A stretch of 64,000 nt of DNA from Hydractinia symbiolongicarpus (GCF_029227915.1 NC_079881.1:1488001-1552000); one strand, 5' to 3'; positions 37,791 through 48,035 are shown, numbered from the stretch's first letter. A program made the numbers and translations. The notes: generated by a model not told the origin, from the sequence alone.

Positions 37791-38223
37791 GGAGCGTAGC
37801 GGAGCCTATTTCCTCATTATATAAGCCAAATATAAAGGAAATGTAAGTACGGTGGAGAGTATATAGGATTTCGTCCCTATACATCCAAATTAACATGGTT
37901 ACTATGGAAATATTAAAATTTCGTCCAAAGGATCACAGTAATCCAGCAATTTAATATGGTCATTCTCTAGTACATTTTTTAGTAAGCGAGACAACTTGTT
38001 TAAGCACGGCGAAGGAGTGTTTGTTGTTTTTTAAATATGGTACCAAGAGTAAATGGTGCCGTTTCTAGTTTAGGTTAAATCTGCCTACACTTTTTAGCCA
38101 CGTGATACATAAATCACTTTTACTAACATCACATGACATTTTCTCGGACACATAGCGCCTCAAACTCAATCTAAGCCATATCGCAACTGACGGAAGGGTT
38201 TGTTATGTTCAAGAAAGCGAAGA

Positions 38224-38252
38224 AAGAAAGGGTATGTAATGAACCCTTTCTT
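38224..38252. repeat. Perfect 10-bp hairpin in island 1
   Basis: AAGAAAGGGT (38,224-38,233) pairs with ACCCTTTCTT (38,243-38,252) across a 9-nt loop ATGTAATGA. It lies just left of the CTAG-rich tract. Its role is unknown: it might be the remnant of a terminal inverted repeat or an RNA hairpin if transcribed. Confidence 0.6.
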
Positions 38253-38270
38253 ATTCTCACTCACACCTAA

Positions 38271-38460
38271 GGCTAGCTAGCATAAAACTACTGACTGAGC
38301 TGGAATAATAATAGAACTTAAATAGCTAGCTAGAGCTACTTGAATTGAAGAGCTAGCTAGCTAATAGCATAAAAAAGATCAAGCAATATCATAATGGCTA
38401 GTATAAAACTAGCTAGCTACAAAGAAATAGATTTTCTGGCTATAGCTAGCTATAGCTCTA
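38271..38460. repeat. CTAG-rich degenerate microsatellite
   Basis: Clusters of GCTAGCTAGC and TAGCTATAGCTAGC interrupted by AT-rich spacers. The self-complementary GCTAGC core gives several short perfect palindromes (for example around 38,272, 38,351 and 38,411). No gene. Repeated identically at 48,532-48,721. Confidence 0.75.
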
Positions 38461-38510
38461 CATATACTACACAGTGAGTGAGATAATACACTCAATTTTT
38501 AATCTTTAAC

Positions 38511-38812
38511 AAAAACTTTTTCCATTAAATATTGCGGGGGTTTTTTGCTTAGAGAAGGTAAAAACAGGTTATAAACTGTATTTTTATTTTTAAATATTAC
38601 AAAATTTTCCACAAAGTATATAAAATTGTTTTAGCTGCGTAGGATAAGAACAGGTTGTTAACTGTCTGTTTGTTTGAACTGAAGTTAGGATAGTTTTTTT
38701 GAAATGGGTATTGTGCCGAAACGTATGTGCGAAACAGTATATCTACCTGTACAAATCACTCAGCCCTGTGTTAACAACAAGCTGTTACCTGTGTTTCTAT
38801 TTAACAGAAGTT
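38511..38812. repeat. Island internal repeat, copy a
   Basis: About 300 bp, alignable by eye with 39,271-39,580. Shared blocks in the same order include ATTGC(A/G)GG, TTTTTATTTTTAAAT, TTTTAGCTG, GTAGGATAA, ACTGTCTGTTT, AAGTTAGGATA, CGAAACGTAT, CAGTATATCT, AATCACTCAG and TTACCTGTGTTTCTATTTAA. Many substitutions and small indels separate the two, so this duplication is far older than the duplication of the whole island. Confidence 0.75.
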
Positions 38813-39270
38813 TAAGCTAATCTGGTTTAGTCACAAGTAACTATAACACCTGGCGCGATTTATACGTTTTGTAAACTGTGCCACATTGAATGTTGATTAT
38901 GTCTGGTTTGAAATGGTATTAAACCTATATGGATGTGCAACATACCTGTTTTATTACTTAATTTTTCAACATCTGCATTTGTTATTACCCAGGCGTTTTA
39001 AATTCTAACTTTAACATCAACGTCTACGTTTTCTGTTAAGAGGCTTTTTAAATTCTGACAAGCTGTTCTCGTGCAATCATCAACATGTATTGAAACATGT
39101 ATTTCTTATTTAATTTCTCAATAGTCTAATTAATTGCTATTATTTTAAAGTTTCTGCTCAGTTGGAAATAAGAATTTTTTATTGTCATGCAGGGTAACCG
39201 AAGTTGCAGTAAGTTTTTTGGAAAAATGTATTACAGCTATCCGATTTCACGATTAATGTTTGATCTTGCA

Positions 39271-39580
39271 CAAGAACTTTTCCCATAAACTATTGCAGGA
39301 TTCTTTTTTCTTTAGGAGTGTAGTAACAGGTTTTAAACTGTGTTTTTATTTTTAAATGTTACAAAAACTTTTCCGCAAAATAAAATTGCTGAATGACTGT
39401 TTTAGCTGTGTAGGATAACAACAGGGTGTTTACTGTCTGTTTATTTGAACCAAAGTTAGGATATTTTTCGGAAAGGGATATTATGTCGAAACGTATATGT
39501 GCGCCACAGTATATCTGTACTAATCACTCAGACTAGTGTTAACGACAAGCTATTACCTGTGTTTCTATTTAACAGAAGTT
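39271..39580. repeat. Island internal repeat, copy b
   Basis: Diverged direct repeat of 38,511-38,812 at an offset of about 760 bp. A third, weaker match may lie at about 39,655-39,745 (TGAAAAATAAAAAAGG, TGCTGACTGTTTTTGCTATG and TAAATTGTGTTTTTATT compare with parts of copy b), suggesting an old tandem array or a multi-copy element. Confidence 0.72.
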
Positions 39581-40012
39581 GTGCTAAAGTTTTTTTGAAA
39601 GGGTTTTTTTTTACCTATACTAATGGCGCACCACAGATTAAAGTACATATATTTTAAGTTTTACCGGGAACATTTTGTGAAAAATAAAAAAGGTTTGCTG
39701 ACTGTTTTTGCTATGACATGGCACAATATGTAAATTGTGTTTTTATTCAAGCTAAAGGATAAATATAATTACACCCGAAACACCTTAAATGTTGTGTGTT
39801 TCACTCGATTTACGATATACTGCACATTTGTACTAAGGCGCTCCACCTGAATGTGTGGTACAGTTTTCAATTTGTATTAACTGTTCCACCAAGCGTTTTA
39901 CGCCAGGTAACACAGTTACTTGTGGCTTAACCAGCATTTCTCAAAAGGTTAATTAACTAGGCTGTGTGCTGTAAATTCCTAAGTGTATATAATGTTCACC
40001 TGTAAAGTTTTG

Positions 40013-40024
40013 TATATATATATA
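40013..40024. repeat. TA dinucleotide run next to tRNA-like unit
   Basis: Six TA units end 5 bp before the tRNA-like unit. They could act as an upstream TATA-type element for pol III or be a simple repeat. The copy in island 2 is at 50,274-50,285. Confidence 0.5.
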
Positions 40025-40029
40025 TTTAT

Positions 40030-40098
40030 GCCCTGCTGGTCTAATGGCTATGACACTCATGCAAATGAGAAATCCAGGTTCGAATCCTGGACAGGGCT
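40030..40098 (+). tRNA. tRNA-like unit with shortened anticodon arm (probable pseudogene or SINE head)
   Basis: 69 nt that fold as a cloverleaf. The acceptor stem GCCCTGC/ACAGGGC has 6 pairs plus a C-A mismatch at the base. The D arm has a 3-bp GTC/GAC stem and a loop containing GG. The T arm is perfect (CCAGG/CCTGG, loop TTCGAAT). The A box (TGGTCTAATGG) and B box (GGTTCGAATCC) match the eukaryotic pol III consensus. The anticodon arm is abnormal: CTCAT pairs with ATGAG around only four bases, GCAA, where a 7-nt loop is required, so no usable anticodon is present. There is no encoded CCA and no T-run directly after it; the first run of six T is at 40,225-40,230. It could be a tRNA pseudogene, a tRNA-derived SINE head, or a pol III promoter with a non-translation role. 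I cannot assign an isotype. Confidence 0.7.
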
Positions 40099-40230
40099 AG
40101 GAAAAACATAATTATCTTGCACCTACAACAACCAGGCTTTCATATAATAGATAATCTTTGAGTTGTAGAGGGGGGGAGTTGCATACATTTATCACTTTCA
40201 TTTATAGAGCCCAAAAGTGCTTTGTTTTTT
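40030..40230 (+). ncRNA. Possible SINE-like pol III transcript
   Basis: If pol III starts at the tRNA-like unit it would run about 200 nt to the first T6 tract on this strand (40,225-40,230). That length and the layout (tRNA-like head, unrelated body, T-run) are what tRNA-derived SINEs show. There is no A-rich tail or flanking duplication, so this is a hypothesis about one unit and not an identified SINE family. Confidence 0.3.
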
Positions 40231-40841
40231 GTAATAGATCTATCACTTTATGGTAAAAAGTTTTGTGTTGACATACCTGTACTACAAACAGTTTTAAACA
40301 CAACCTAAAAAAGCACTATTTTGATGTTATAACGAGAAGGGACTCAGATGATTTTGTGAATTAAATTCATATGATCTTTTAATAATCCTTTCGTTTTCGT
40401 TTTGCTTATCTTTTTTTCTATAAGGGTAGAAATGGACCACAATGGAAATCTCGCCTTGGCTTGTTTTGTGTTATCCAGCCATCAAACATATCAACCTGGT
40501 AGGCACAAGAAACTAAAAAAGGCGTTTTTTAAATTTTTTTTGCCTTTCTCGTGTACTTCTCTGATTATTTCCATATCTTGACTTTTTAATGTTGTTGTCA
40601 TTGGAATCAAGTTAATCTCAGATTTATCAAAAAATCATATGGCGTTATGACCGATTGTTTAAATACTTGTAATGGCACATAATTCTGCTAACATGATTCA
40701 CTGTATATTGACCTGAGATAAATTTGAGACTTTTTTTGAGATATTGAATTTGAAATATTTGCACCTCAATACTTTCTATACTCCTGGACTAATATGATAC
40801 TTATCTTAGATATATTGAGTATACACAATCTTTGAGTTGTA
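40153..40841. repeat. Paired 15-bp direct repeats followed by G-tracts
   Basis: AATCTTTGAGTTGTA occurs at 40,153-40,167 and again at 40,827-40,841. Each is followed within three bases by a run of G (seven, then five). The 674-bp spacing might mark two ends of a nested element or two decayed copies of one repeat. The sequence between is AT-rich with no gene that I can see. Confidence 0.55.
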
Positions 40842-40870
40842 AGGGGGATATTTTCTATTAAAGTCATGCA

Positions 40871-41100
40871 CCCCTGCCTTGCCGTTCCATTTCCTTGCCA
40901 GCACTGACCGTGCCTTTCTTTGCCTACCCTTCCTATGCCTTTTCTGGTGCCTGCCTACTATGTCCTTGCCTGTGCCTCCCATGCCTGTGCCTACCATGCC
41001 TTACCCAACCCTGCCTTCCTGATTCCTCTTCCTGTTTCCTTGCCTGCCTTTGCCCTTTCCTTGCGGTGCTTAATGCCTTTGCCTTGGCAACCTCTCCGCA
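40871..41100. repeat. Pyrimidine-rich TGCCT-type degenerate repeat
   Basis: A run of TGCC, TGCCT, TTCC and TTGCC words, with very few G-rich or A-rich stretches on this strand. It opens overlapping 60-85-codon frames on both strands; these are compositional artefacts rich in Ala, Cys, Leu and Pro (or Gly, Arg and Lys on the other strand). The right arm of the terminal inverted match lies at its end. Copy in island 2: 51,131-51,360. Confidence 0.8.
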
Positions 41101-41101
41101 A
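41092..41101 (-). repeat. Island right inverted match
   Basis: CTCTCCGCAA, the reverse complement of 37,758-37,767. The 16 bp between it and the satellite junction are not ordinary monomer sequence. If this is the true element end, those bases are target filler or an eroded duplication. Confidence 0.45.
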
Positions 41102-42020
41102 CTCTTTCTATATTGATATTCAGCGTCTCATCAAAAATGAAAACATTTTTGAAAACTGCAAGTCTCATGGGCTTTAGTGGTGAAAAGATAATTTAAAAAA
41201 TCGTTTTGGAAATGAGTTTACTCACAGGGTACTTTCTTTGTATACATTCGACTATACGGGCCAAGCCCGGGATGTACGGGAAATCGCGAGTTTTCGTTTG
41301 CCAGCGATTAAACCACTTTCATTAAGCGTCTCATCAAAAATGAAAACATTTCTGAAAACTACAAGTCTCATGCGTTTTAGTGGTGAAAAATTAATTTAAA
41401 AAATCGTTCGGGAAATGAGTTTACTCCCTGGGTACTTTCTTTGTATACTTTTGACTATACGGGCCGAGTCGGGGATTTACGGGAAGTCGCGGGTTTTCGT
41501 TTGCCGGCGATTAAACTTCTTTTATTCAGCGTCTCTTCAAAAATGAAAACATTTTTCTAAACTACAAGTCTCATGCGTTTTAGTGGTGAAAAAATAATTT
41601 AAAAAATCGTTCGGGAAATGAGTTTACTCCCTGGGTACTTTCTTTGTATACTTTTGACTATACGGGCCGAGTCCGGGGTTTACGGGAAATGGCGGGTTTT
41701 CGTTTGCCGGCGATTAAACTTCTTTTATTCAGCGTCTCATCAAAAATGAAAACATTTTTAAAAACTACAAGTCTCATGTGCTTTAGTGGTGAAAAAACAA
41801 TTTAAAAAATTTTCCGGGAAATGAGTTTACTCCCTGGGTACTTTCTTTGAATACTTTTGACTATACGGGCCGAATCCGGGATTTACGGGAAATCGCAGGT
41901 TTTCGTTTGCCGGCGATTAAACTTTTTTTATTCAGCGTCTCATCAAAAATGAAAACATTTTTGAAAACTACAAGTCTCATGGGCTTTAGTGGTGAAAAGA
42001 TAATTTAAAAAATCGTTTTG

Positions 42021-43644
42021 GAAATGAATTTACTCACAGGGTACTTTCTTTGTATACATTCGACTATACGGGCCAAGCCCGGGATGTACGGGAAATCGCG
42101 AGTTTTCGTTTGCCAGCGATTAAACCACTTTCATTAAGCGTCTCATCAAAAATGAAAACATTTCTGAAAACTACAAGTCTCATGCGTTTTAGTGATTAAA
42201 TAATAATTTAAAAAATCGTTCGGGAAATGAGTTTACTCCCAGGGTACTTTCTTTGTATACTTTTGACTATACGGGCCGAGTCCGGGATTTACGGGAAATC
42301 GCTGGTTTTTGTTTGCCGGCGATTAAACTTCTTTTATTCAGCGTCTCATCAAAAATGAAAACATTTTTAAAAACTACAAGTCTTATGTGTTTTAGTGGTA
42401 AAAAAATAATTTAAAAAATCGTTCGGGAAATGAGTTTACTCCCTGGGTACTTTCTTTTTATACTTTTGACTATACGGGCCGAGTCCGGGGTTTACAGGAA
42501 ATGGCGGGTTTTCGTTTTCCGGCGATTAAACTTCTTTTATTCAGCGTCTCATCAAAAATGAAAACATTTTTGAAAACTACAAGTCTCATGCGTTTTAGTG
42601 GTGAAAAGATAATTTAAAAAATCGTTCGGGAAATGAGTTTACTCCCTGGGTACTTCATTTGTATACTTTTGACTATACAAGCCAAGCCCGGGATTTACGG
42701 GAAATGGCGGGTTTTCGTTTGCCGGCGATTAAACCACTTTCATTAAGCGTTTCATCAAAAATGAAAACATTTCTGAAAACTACAAGTCTCATGCGTTTAA
42801 GTGGTTAAATAATAATTAAAAAAATCGTTCGGGAAATGAGTTTACTCCCAGGGTACTTTCTTTGTATACTTTTGACTATACGAGCCGAGTCCGGGATTTA
42901 CAGGAAATCGCGGGTTTTCGTTTGCCGGCGATTAAACTCCTTTTATTCAGCGTCTCATCAAAAATGAAAACATTTTTAAAAACTACAAGTCTCATGTGCT
43001 TTAGTGGTGAAAAAATAATTTAAAAAATCGTTCGGGAAATGAGTTTACACCCTGGGTACTTTCTTTGTATACTTTTGACTATACGGGCCGAGTCCGGGGT
43101 TTACGGGAAATGGCGCGTTTTCGTTTGCCGGCGGGTAAACTTCTTTTATTCAGCGTCTCATCAAAAATGAAAACATTTTTGAAAACTGCAAGTCTCATGC
43201 GTTTTAGTGGTGAAAAGATAATTTAAAAAATCGTTTTGGAAATGAGTTTACTCACAGGGTACTTTCTTTGTGTGCATTCGACTATAAAGGCCAAGCCCGG
43301 GATTTACGGGAAATCGCGGGTTTTCTTTTGCCGGCGATTAAACCACTTTCATTAGGCGTCTCATCAAAAATGAAAACATTTCTGAAAACTACAAGTCTCA
43401 TGCGTTTTAGTGGTGAAAAAATAATTTAAAAAATCGTTCGGGAAATGAGTTTACTCCCTGGGTACCTTCTTTGTATACTTTTGACTATACGGGCCGAATC
43501 CGGGATTTACGGGAAATCGCAGGTTTTCGTTTGCCGGCGATTAAACTTCTTTTATTCAGCGTCTCATCAAAAATGAAAACATTTTTGAAAAGTACAAGTC
43601 TCATGGGCTTTAGTGGTGAAAAGATAATTTAAAAAATCGTTTTG
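42021..43644. repeat. Second higher-order repeat type, unit 1 (eight monomers)
   Basis: 1,624 bp, exactly 8 x 203, from the GAAATGAATT of one P monomer to the next (43,645). Order: P, L2 (ATCGCTGG), D' (CTTTTTATAC, TTTACAGGAAATGG), E' (ACAAGCCAAGCCC with AAATGGCGGG), F' (ACGAGCCGAG), T' (TTTACACCC, GGCGGGTAAAC), Q, R. The D-E-F succession resembles HOR-1, so the two HORs share an ancestral order, but the diagnostic bases differ. The next run repeats P-L2-D'-E'-F' from 43,645. Confidence 0.85.
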
Positions 43645-45689
43645 GAAATGAATTTACTCACAGGGTACTTTCTTTGTATACATTCGACTATACGGGCCAA
43701 GCCCGGGATGTACGGGAAATCGCGAGTTTTCGTTTGCCAGCGATTAAACCACTTTCATTAAGCGTCTCATCAAAAATGAAAACATTTCTGAAAACTACAA
43801 GTCTCATGCGTTTTAGTGGTTAAATAATAATTTAAAAAATCGTTCGGGAAATGAGTTTACTCCCAGGGTACTTTCTTTGTATACTTTTGACTATACGGGC
43901 CGAGTCCGGGATTTACGGGAAATCGCTGGTTTTCGTTTGCCGGCGATTAAACTTCTTTTACTCAGCGTCTCATCAAAAATGAAAACATTTTTAAAAACTA
44001 CAAGTCTCATGTGTTTTAGTGGTAAAAAAATAATTTAAAAAATCGTTCGGGAAATGAGTTTACTCCCTGGGTACTTTCTTTTTATACTTTTGACTATACG
44101 GGCCGAGTCCGGGGTTTACAGGAAATGGCGGGTTTTCGTTTTCCGGCGATTAAACTTCTTTTATTCAGAGTCTCATCAAAAATGAAAACATTTTTGAAAA
44201 CTACAAGTCTCATGCGTTTTAGTGGTGAAAAGATAATTTAAAAAATCGTTCGGGAAATGAGTTTACTCCCAGGGTACTTCATTTGTATACTTTTGACTAT
44301 ACAAGCCAAGCCCGGGATTTACGGGAAATGGCGGGTTTTCGTTTGCCGGCGATTAAACCACTTTCATTAAGCGTTTCATCAAAAATGAAAACATTTCTGA
44401 AAACTACAAGTCTCATGCGTTTTAGTGGTTAAATAATAATTTAAAAAATCGTTCGGGAAATGAGTTTACTCCCAGGGTACTTTCTTTGTATACTTTTGAC
44501 TATACGAGCCGAGTCCGGGATTTACGGGAAATCGCGGGTTTTCGTTTGCCGGCGATTAAACTCCTTTTATTCAGCGTCTCATCAAAAATGAAAACATTTT
44601 TAAAAACTACAAGTCTCATGTGCTTTAGTGGTGAAAAAATAATTTAAAAAATCGTTCGGGAAATGAGTTTACTCCCTGGGTACTTTCTTTGTATACTTTT
44701 GACTATACGGGCCGAGTCGGGGATTTACGGGAAGTCGTGGGTTTTCGTTTGCCGGCGATTAAACTTCTTTTATTCAGCGTCTCATCAAAAACGAAAACAT
44801 TTTTCTAAAGTTCAAGTCTCATGCGTTTTAGTGGTGAAAAAATAATTTAAAAAATCGTTCGGGAAAAGAGTTTACTCCCTGGGTACTTTCTTTGTATACT
44901 TTTGACTATACGGGCCGAGTCCGGGGTTTACGGGAAATGGCGGGTTTTCGTTTGCCGGCGATTAAACTTCTTTTATTCAGCGTCTCATCAAAAATGAAAA
45001 CATTTTTGAAAACTGCAAGTCTCATGCGTTTTAGTGGTGAAAAGATAATTTAAAAAATCGTTTTGGAAATGAGTTTACTCACAGGGTACTTTCTTTGTAT
45101 ACATTCGACTATACGGGCCAAGCCTGGGATGTACGGGAAATCGCGAGTTTTCGTTTGCCGGCGATTAAACCACTTTCATTAAGCGTCTCATCAAAAATGA
45201 AAACATTTCTGAAAACTACAAGTCTCATGCGTTTTAGTGGTTAAATAATAATTTAAAAAATCGTTTGGGAAATGAGTTTACTCCCAGGGTACTTTCTTTA
45301 TATACATTTGACTATACGGGCCGAGTCCGGTATTCACGGGAAATCGCGGGTTTTCGTTTGCCGGCGATTAAACTTCTTTTATTCAGCGTCTCATCAAAAA
45401 TAAAAACATTTTTAAAAACTACAAGTCTTATGTGCTTTAGTGGTGAAAAAATAATTTAAAAAATCGTTCGGGAAATAAGTTTACTCCCTCGGTACTTTCT
45501 TTGTATACTTTTCACTATACGGGCCGATTCCGGGGTTTACGGGAAATGGCGGGATTTCGTTTGCCGGCGATTAAACTTCTTTTATTCAGCGTCTCATCAA
45601 AAATGAAAACATTTTTGAAAATTACAAGTCTCATGCGTTTTAGTGGTGAAAAGATAATTTAAAAAATCGTTCGGGAAATGAGTTTACTC

Positions 45690-45897
45690 CCTGGGTACTT
45701 CATTTGTATACTTTTCACTATACGGCCGAGTCCGGGGTTTACGGGAAATGGCGGGATTTCGTTTGCCGGCGATTAAACTTCTTTTATTCAGCGTCTCATC
45801 AAAAATGAAAACACTTTTGAAAACTACAAGTCTCATGGGCTTTAGTGGTGAAAAGATAATTTAAAAAATCGTTTTGGAAATGAGTTTACTGACAGGG
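45690..45897. repeat. Recombinant junction monomer of the large duplication
   Basis: The monomer begins as the right edge of copy 1 (TACTTCATTTG), carries V-type marks (CTTTTCACTATAC, GGGATTTCG), and from about 45,760 follows the left edge of copy 1 (AAAACACTTTTGAAAAC, then TTTACTGACAGGG). This is what an unequal exchange between two out-of-register monomers would leave. Confidence 0.7.
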
Positions 45898-48018
45898 TAC
45901 TTTCTTTGTATACATTCGACTATACGGGCCAAGCCCGGGATGTACGGGAAATTGCGAGTTTTCGTTTGCCAGCGATTAAACCACTTTCATTAGGCGTCTC
46001 ATCAAAAATGAAAACATTTCTGAAAACTACAAGTCTCATGCGTTTTAGTGGTGAAAAAATAATTTAAAAAATCGTTCGGGAAATGAGTTTACTCCCTGGG
46101 TACTTTCTTTGTATACTTTTGACTATACGGGCCGAGTCGGGGATTTACGGGAAGTCGCGGGTTTTCGTTTGCCGGCGATTAAACTTCTTTTATTCAGCGT
46201 CTCATCAAAAATGAAAACATTTTTCTAAATTACAAGTCTCACGCGTTTTATTGGTGAAAAAATAATTTAAAAAATCGTTCGGGAAATGAGTTTACTCCCT
46301 GGGTACTTTCTTTGTATACTTTTTGACTATACGGGCCGAGTCCGGGGTTTACGGGAAATGGCGGGTTTTCGTTTGCCGGCGATTAAACTTCTTTTATTCA
46401 GCGTCTCATCAAAAATGAAAACATTTTTAAAAACTACAAGTCTCATGTGCTTTAGTGGTGAAAAAACAATTTAAAAAATCGTTCGGGAAATGAGTTTACT
46501 CCCTGGGTACTTTCTTTGTATACTTTTGACTATACGGGCCGAGTCCGGGGTTTACGGGAAATGGCGGGTTTTCGTTTGCCGGCGATTAAACTTCTTTTAT
46601 TCAGCGTTTCATCAAAAATGAAAACATTTTTGAAAACTGCAAGTCTCATGCGTTTTAGTGGTGAAAAGATAATTTAAAAAATCGTTTTGGAAATGAGTTT
46701 ACTCACAGGGTACTTTCTTTGTGTGCATCCGACTATAAAGGCCGAGCCCGGGATTTACGGGAAATCGCGGGTTTTCTTTTGCCGGCGATTAAACCACTTT
46801 CATTAGGCGTCTCATCAAAAATGAAAACATTTCTGAAAACTACAAGTCTCATGCGTTTTAGTGGTGAAAAAATAATTTAAAAAATCGTTTTGGAAATGAG
46901 TTTACTCACAGGGTACTTTCTTTGTGTACATTCGACTATAAAGGCCAAGCCCGGGATTTACGGGAAATCGCTGGTTTTCTTTTGCCGGCGATTAAACCAC
47001 TTTCATTAGGCGTCTCATCAAAAATGAAAACATTTCTAAAAACTACAAGTCTCATGCGTTTTAGTGGTGAAAAAATAATTTAAAAAATCGTTCGGGAAAT
47101 GAGTTTACTCCCTGGGTACCTTCTTTGTATACTTTTGACTATACGGGCCGAATCCGGGATTTACGGGAAATCGCAGGTTTTCGTTTGCCGGCGATTAAAC
47201 TTCTTTTATTCAGCGTCTCATCAAAAATGAAAACATTTTTGAAAACTACAAGTCTCATGGGCTTTAGTGGTGAAAAAATAATTTAAAAAATCGTTTTGGA
47301 AATGAGTTTACTCACAGGGTACTTTCTTTGTGTACATTCGACTATAAAGGCCAAGCCCGGGATTTACGGGAAATCGCTGGTTTTCTTTTGCCGGCGATTA
47401 AACCACTTTCATTAGGCGTCTCATCAAAAATGAAAACATTTCTAAAAACTACAAGTCTCATGCGTTTTAGTGGTGAAAAAATAATTTAAAAAATCGTTCG
47501 GGAAATGAGTTTACTCCCTGGGTACCTTCTTTGTATACTTTTGACTATACGGGCCGAATCCGGGATTTACGGGAAATCGCAGGTTTTCGTTTGCCGGCGA
47601 TTAAACTTCTTTTATTCAGCGTCTCATCAAAAATGAAAACATTTTTGAAAACTACAAGTCTCATGGGCTTTAGTGGTGAAAAGATAATTTAAAAAATCGT
47701 TCGGGAAATGAGTTTACTCACAGGGTACTTTCTTTGTATACATTCGACTATACGGGCCAAGCCCGGGATGTACGGGAAATCGCGAGTTTTCGTTTGCCAG
47801 CGATTAAACCACTTTCATTAAGCGTCTCATCAAAAATGAAAACATTTCTGAAAACTACAAGTCTCATGCGGTTTAGTGGTGAAAAAATAATTTAAAAAAT
47901 CGTTCGGAAAATGAGTTTACTCCCTGGGTACCTTCTTTGTATACTTTTGACTATACGGGCCGAATCCGGGGTTTACGGGAAATGGCGGGTTCTCGTTTGC
48001 CGGCGATTAAACTTCTTT

Positions 48019-48028
48019 TTGCGGAGAG
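48019..48028 (+). repeat. Island 2 left terminal inverted match
   Basis: Same 10-bp TTGCGGAGAG as at 37,758-37,767. Its partner CTCTCCGCAA is at 51,352-51,361. Confidence 0.45.
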
Positions 48029-48035
48029 AAGCGGA

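Larger units (their letters stand above)
37759..41117. other. Non-satellite island, copy 1
   Basis: 3,359 bp of AT-rich unique sequence interrupts one monomer between CTTCTTTT (ends 37,758) and ATTCAGCG (starts 41,118). These two pieces are contiguous in ordinary monomers, so no satellite bases are lost. I see no long open frame, no reverse transcriptase, transposase or other recognisable protein motif, and no poly-A tail. Contents in order: GC-rich palindromic left end, 10-bp hairpin, CTAG-rich tract, two diverged ~300-bp repeats, tRNA-like unit, G-tract repeats, TGCCT-type tract. It is best viewed as a decayed or non-autonomous transposable element, or composite of elements, captured in the array. 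Stretches without a named feature (37.8-38.2, 38.8-39.3 and 40.2-40.8 kb) hold only AT-rich sequence. Confidence 0.9.
35905..45759. repeat. Large tandem duplication, copy 1 (satellite plus island 1)
   Basis: This stretch of about 9.86 kb reappears immediately downstream. The offset is 9,855 bp at the left edge, 10,261 across the island and 11,681 near the right edge. Each change of offset is a whole number of monomers apart from the 1-bp T-run change inside the island. It contains satellite, the complete island, and about 4.6 kb of satellite to the right. The right limit lies in the recombinant monomer near 45.70-45.90 kb. Confidence 0.88.
41118..48019. repeat. 203-bp satellite array, middle segment
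   Basis: About 34 monomers between the two islands. It resumes exactly where the left segment stopped (ATTCAGCGTCTCATC). The array runs through subfamilies P, G', S, R', then HOR-2 units, then monomers U (TATATACATTTGAC, GTATTCACGGG) and V (CTTTTCACTATAC), the recombinant junction near 45.7 kb, and the left part of large-duplication copy 2. No gene visible. Confidence 0.97.

Noticed and set aside
40030-40098. Functional tRNA gene with GCA or CAT anticodon
   Set aside because: Only four bases lie between the paired CTCAT and ATGAG arms. Forcing a 7-nt loop breaks the stem, so no anticodon can be assigned.
40357-40369. Short palindrome TGAATTAAATTCA in the island
   Set aside because: Six-bp arms in AT-rich DNA are expected by chance, and nothing around it suggests an operator.
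37759-41117. LTR retrotransposon, with the two ~300-bp repeats as LTRs
   Set aside because: The repeats are strongly diverged, lie only about 460 bp apart, and do not sit at the island ends. No primer-binding site, polypurine tract or pol motif is seen.
40895-41177. Cys/Pro/Leu/Ala-rich 73- and 85-codon frames at the end of the island
   Set aside because: They lie in the degenerate TGCCT-type tract, overlap each other in two frames, and one runs into the satellite. Low-complexity artefact.
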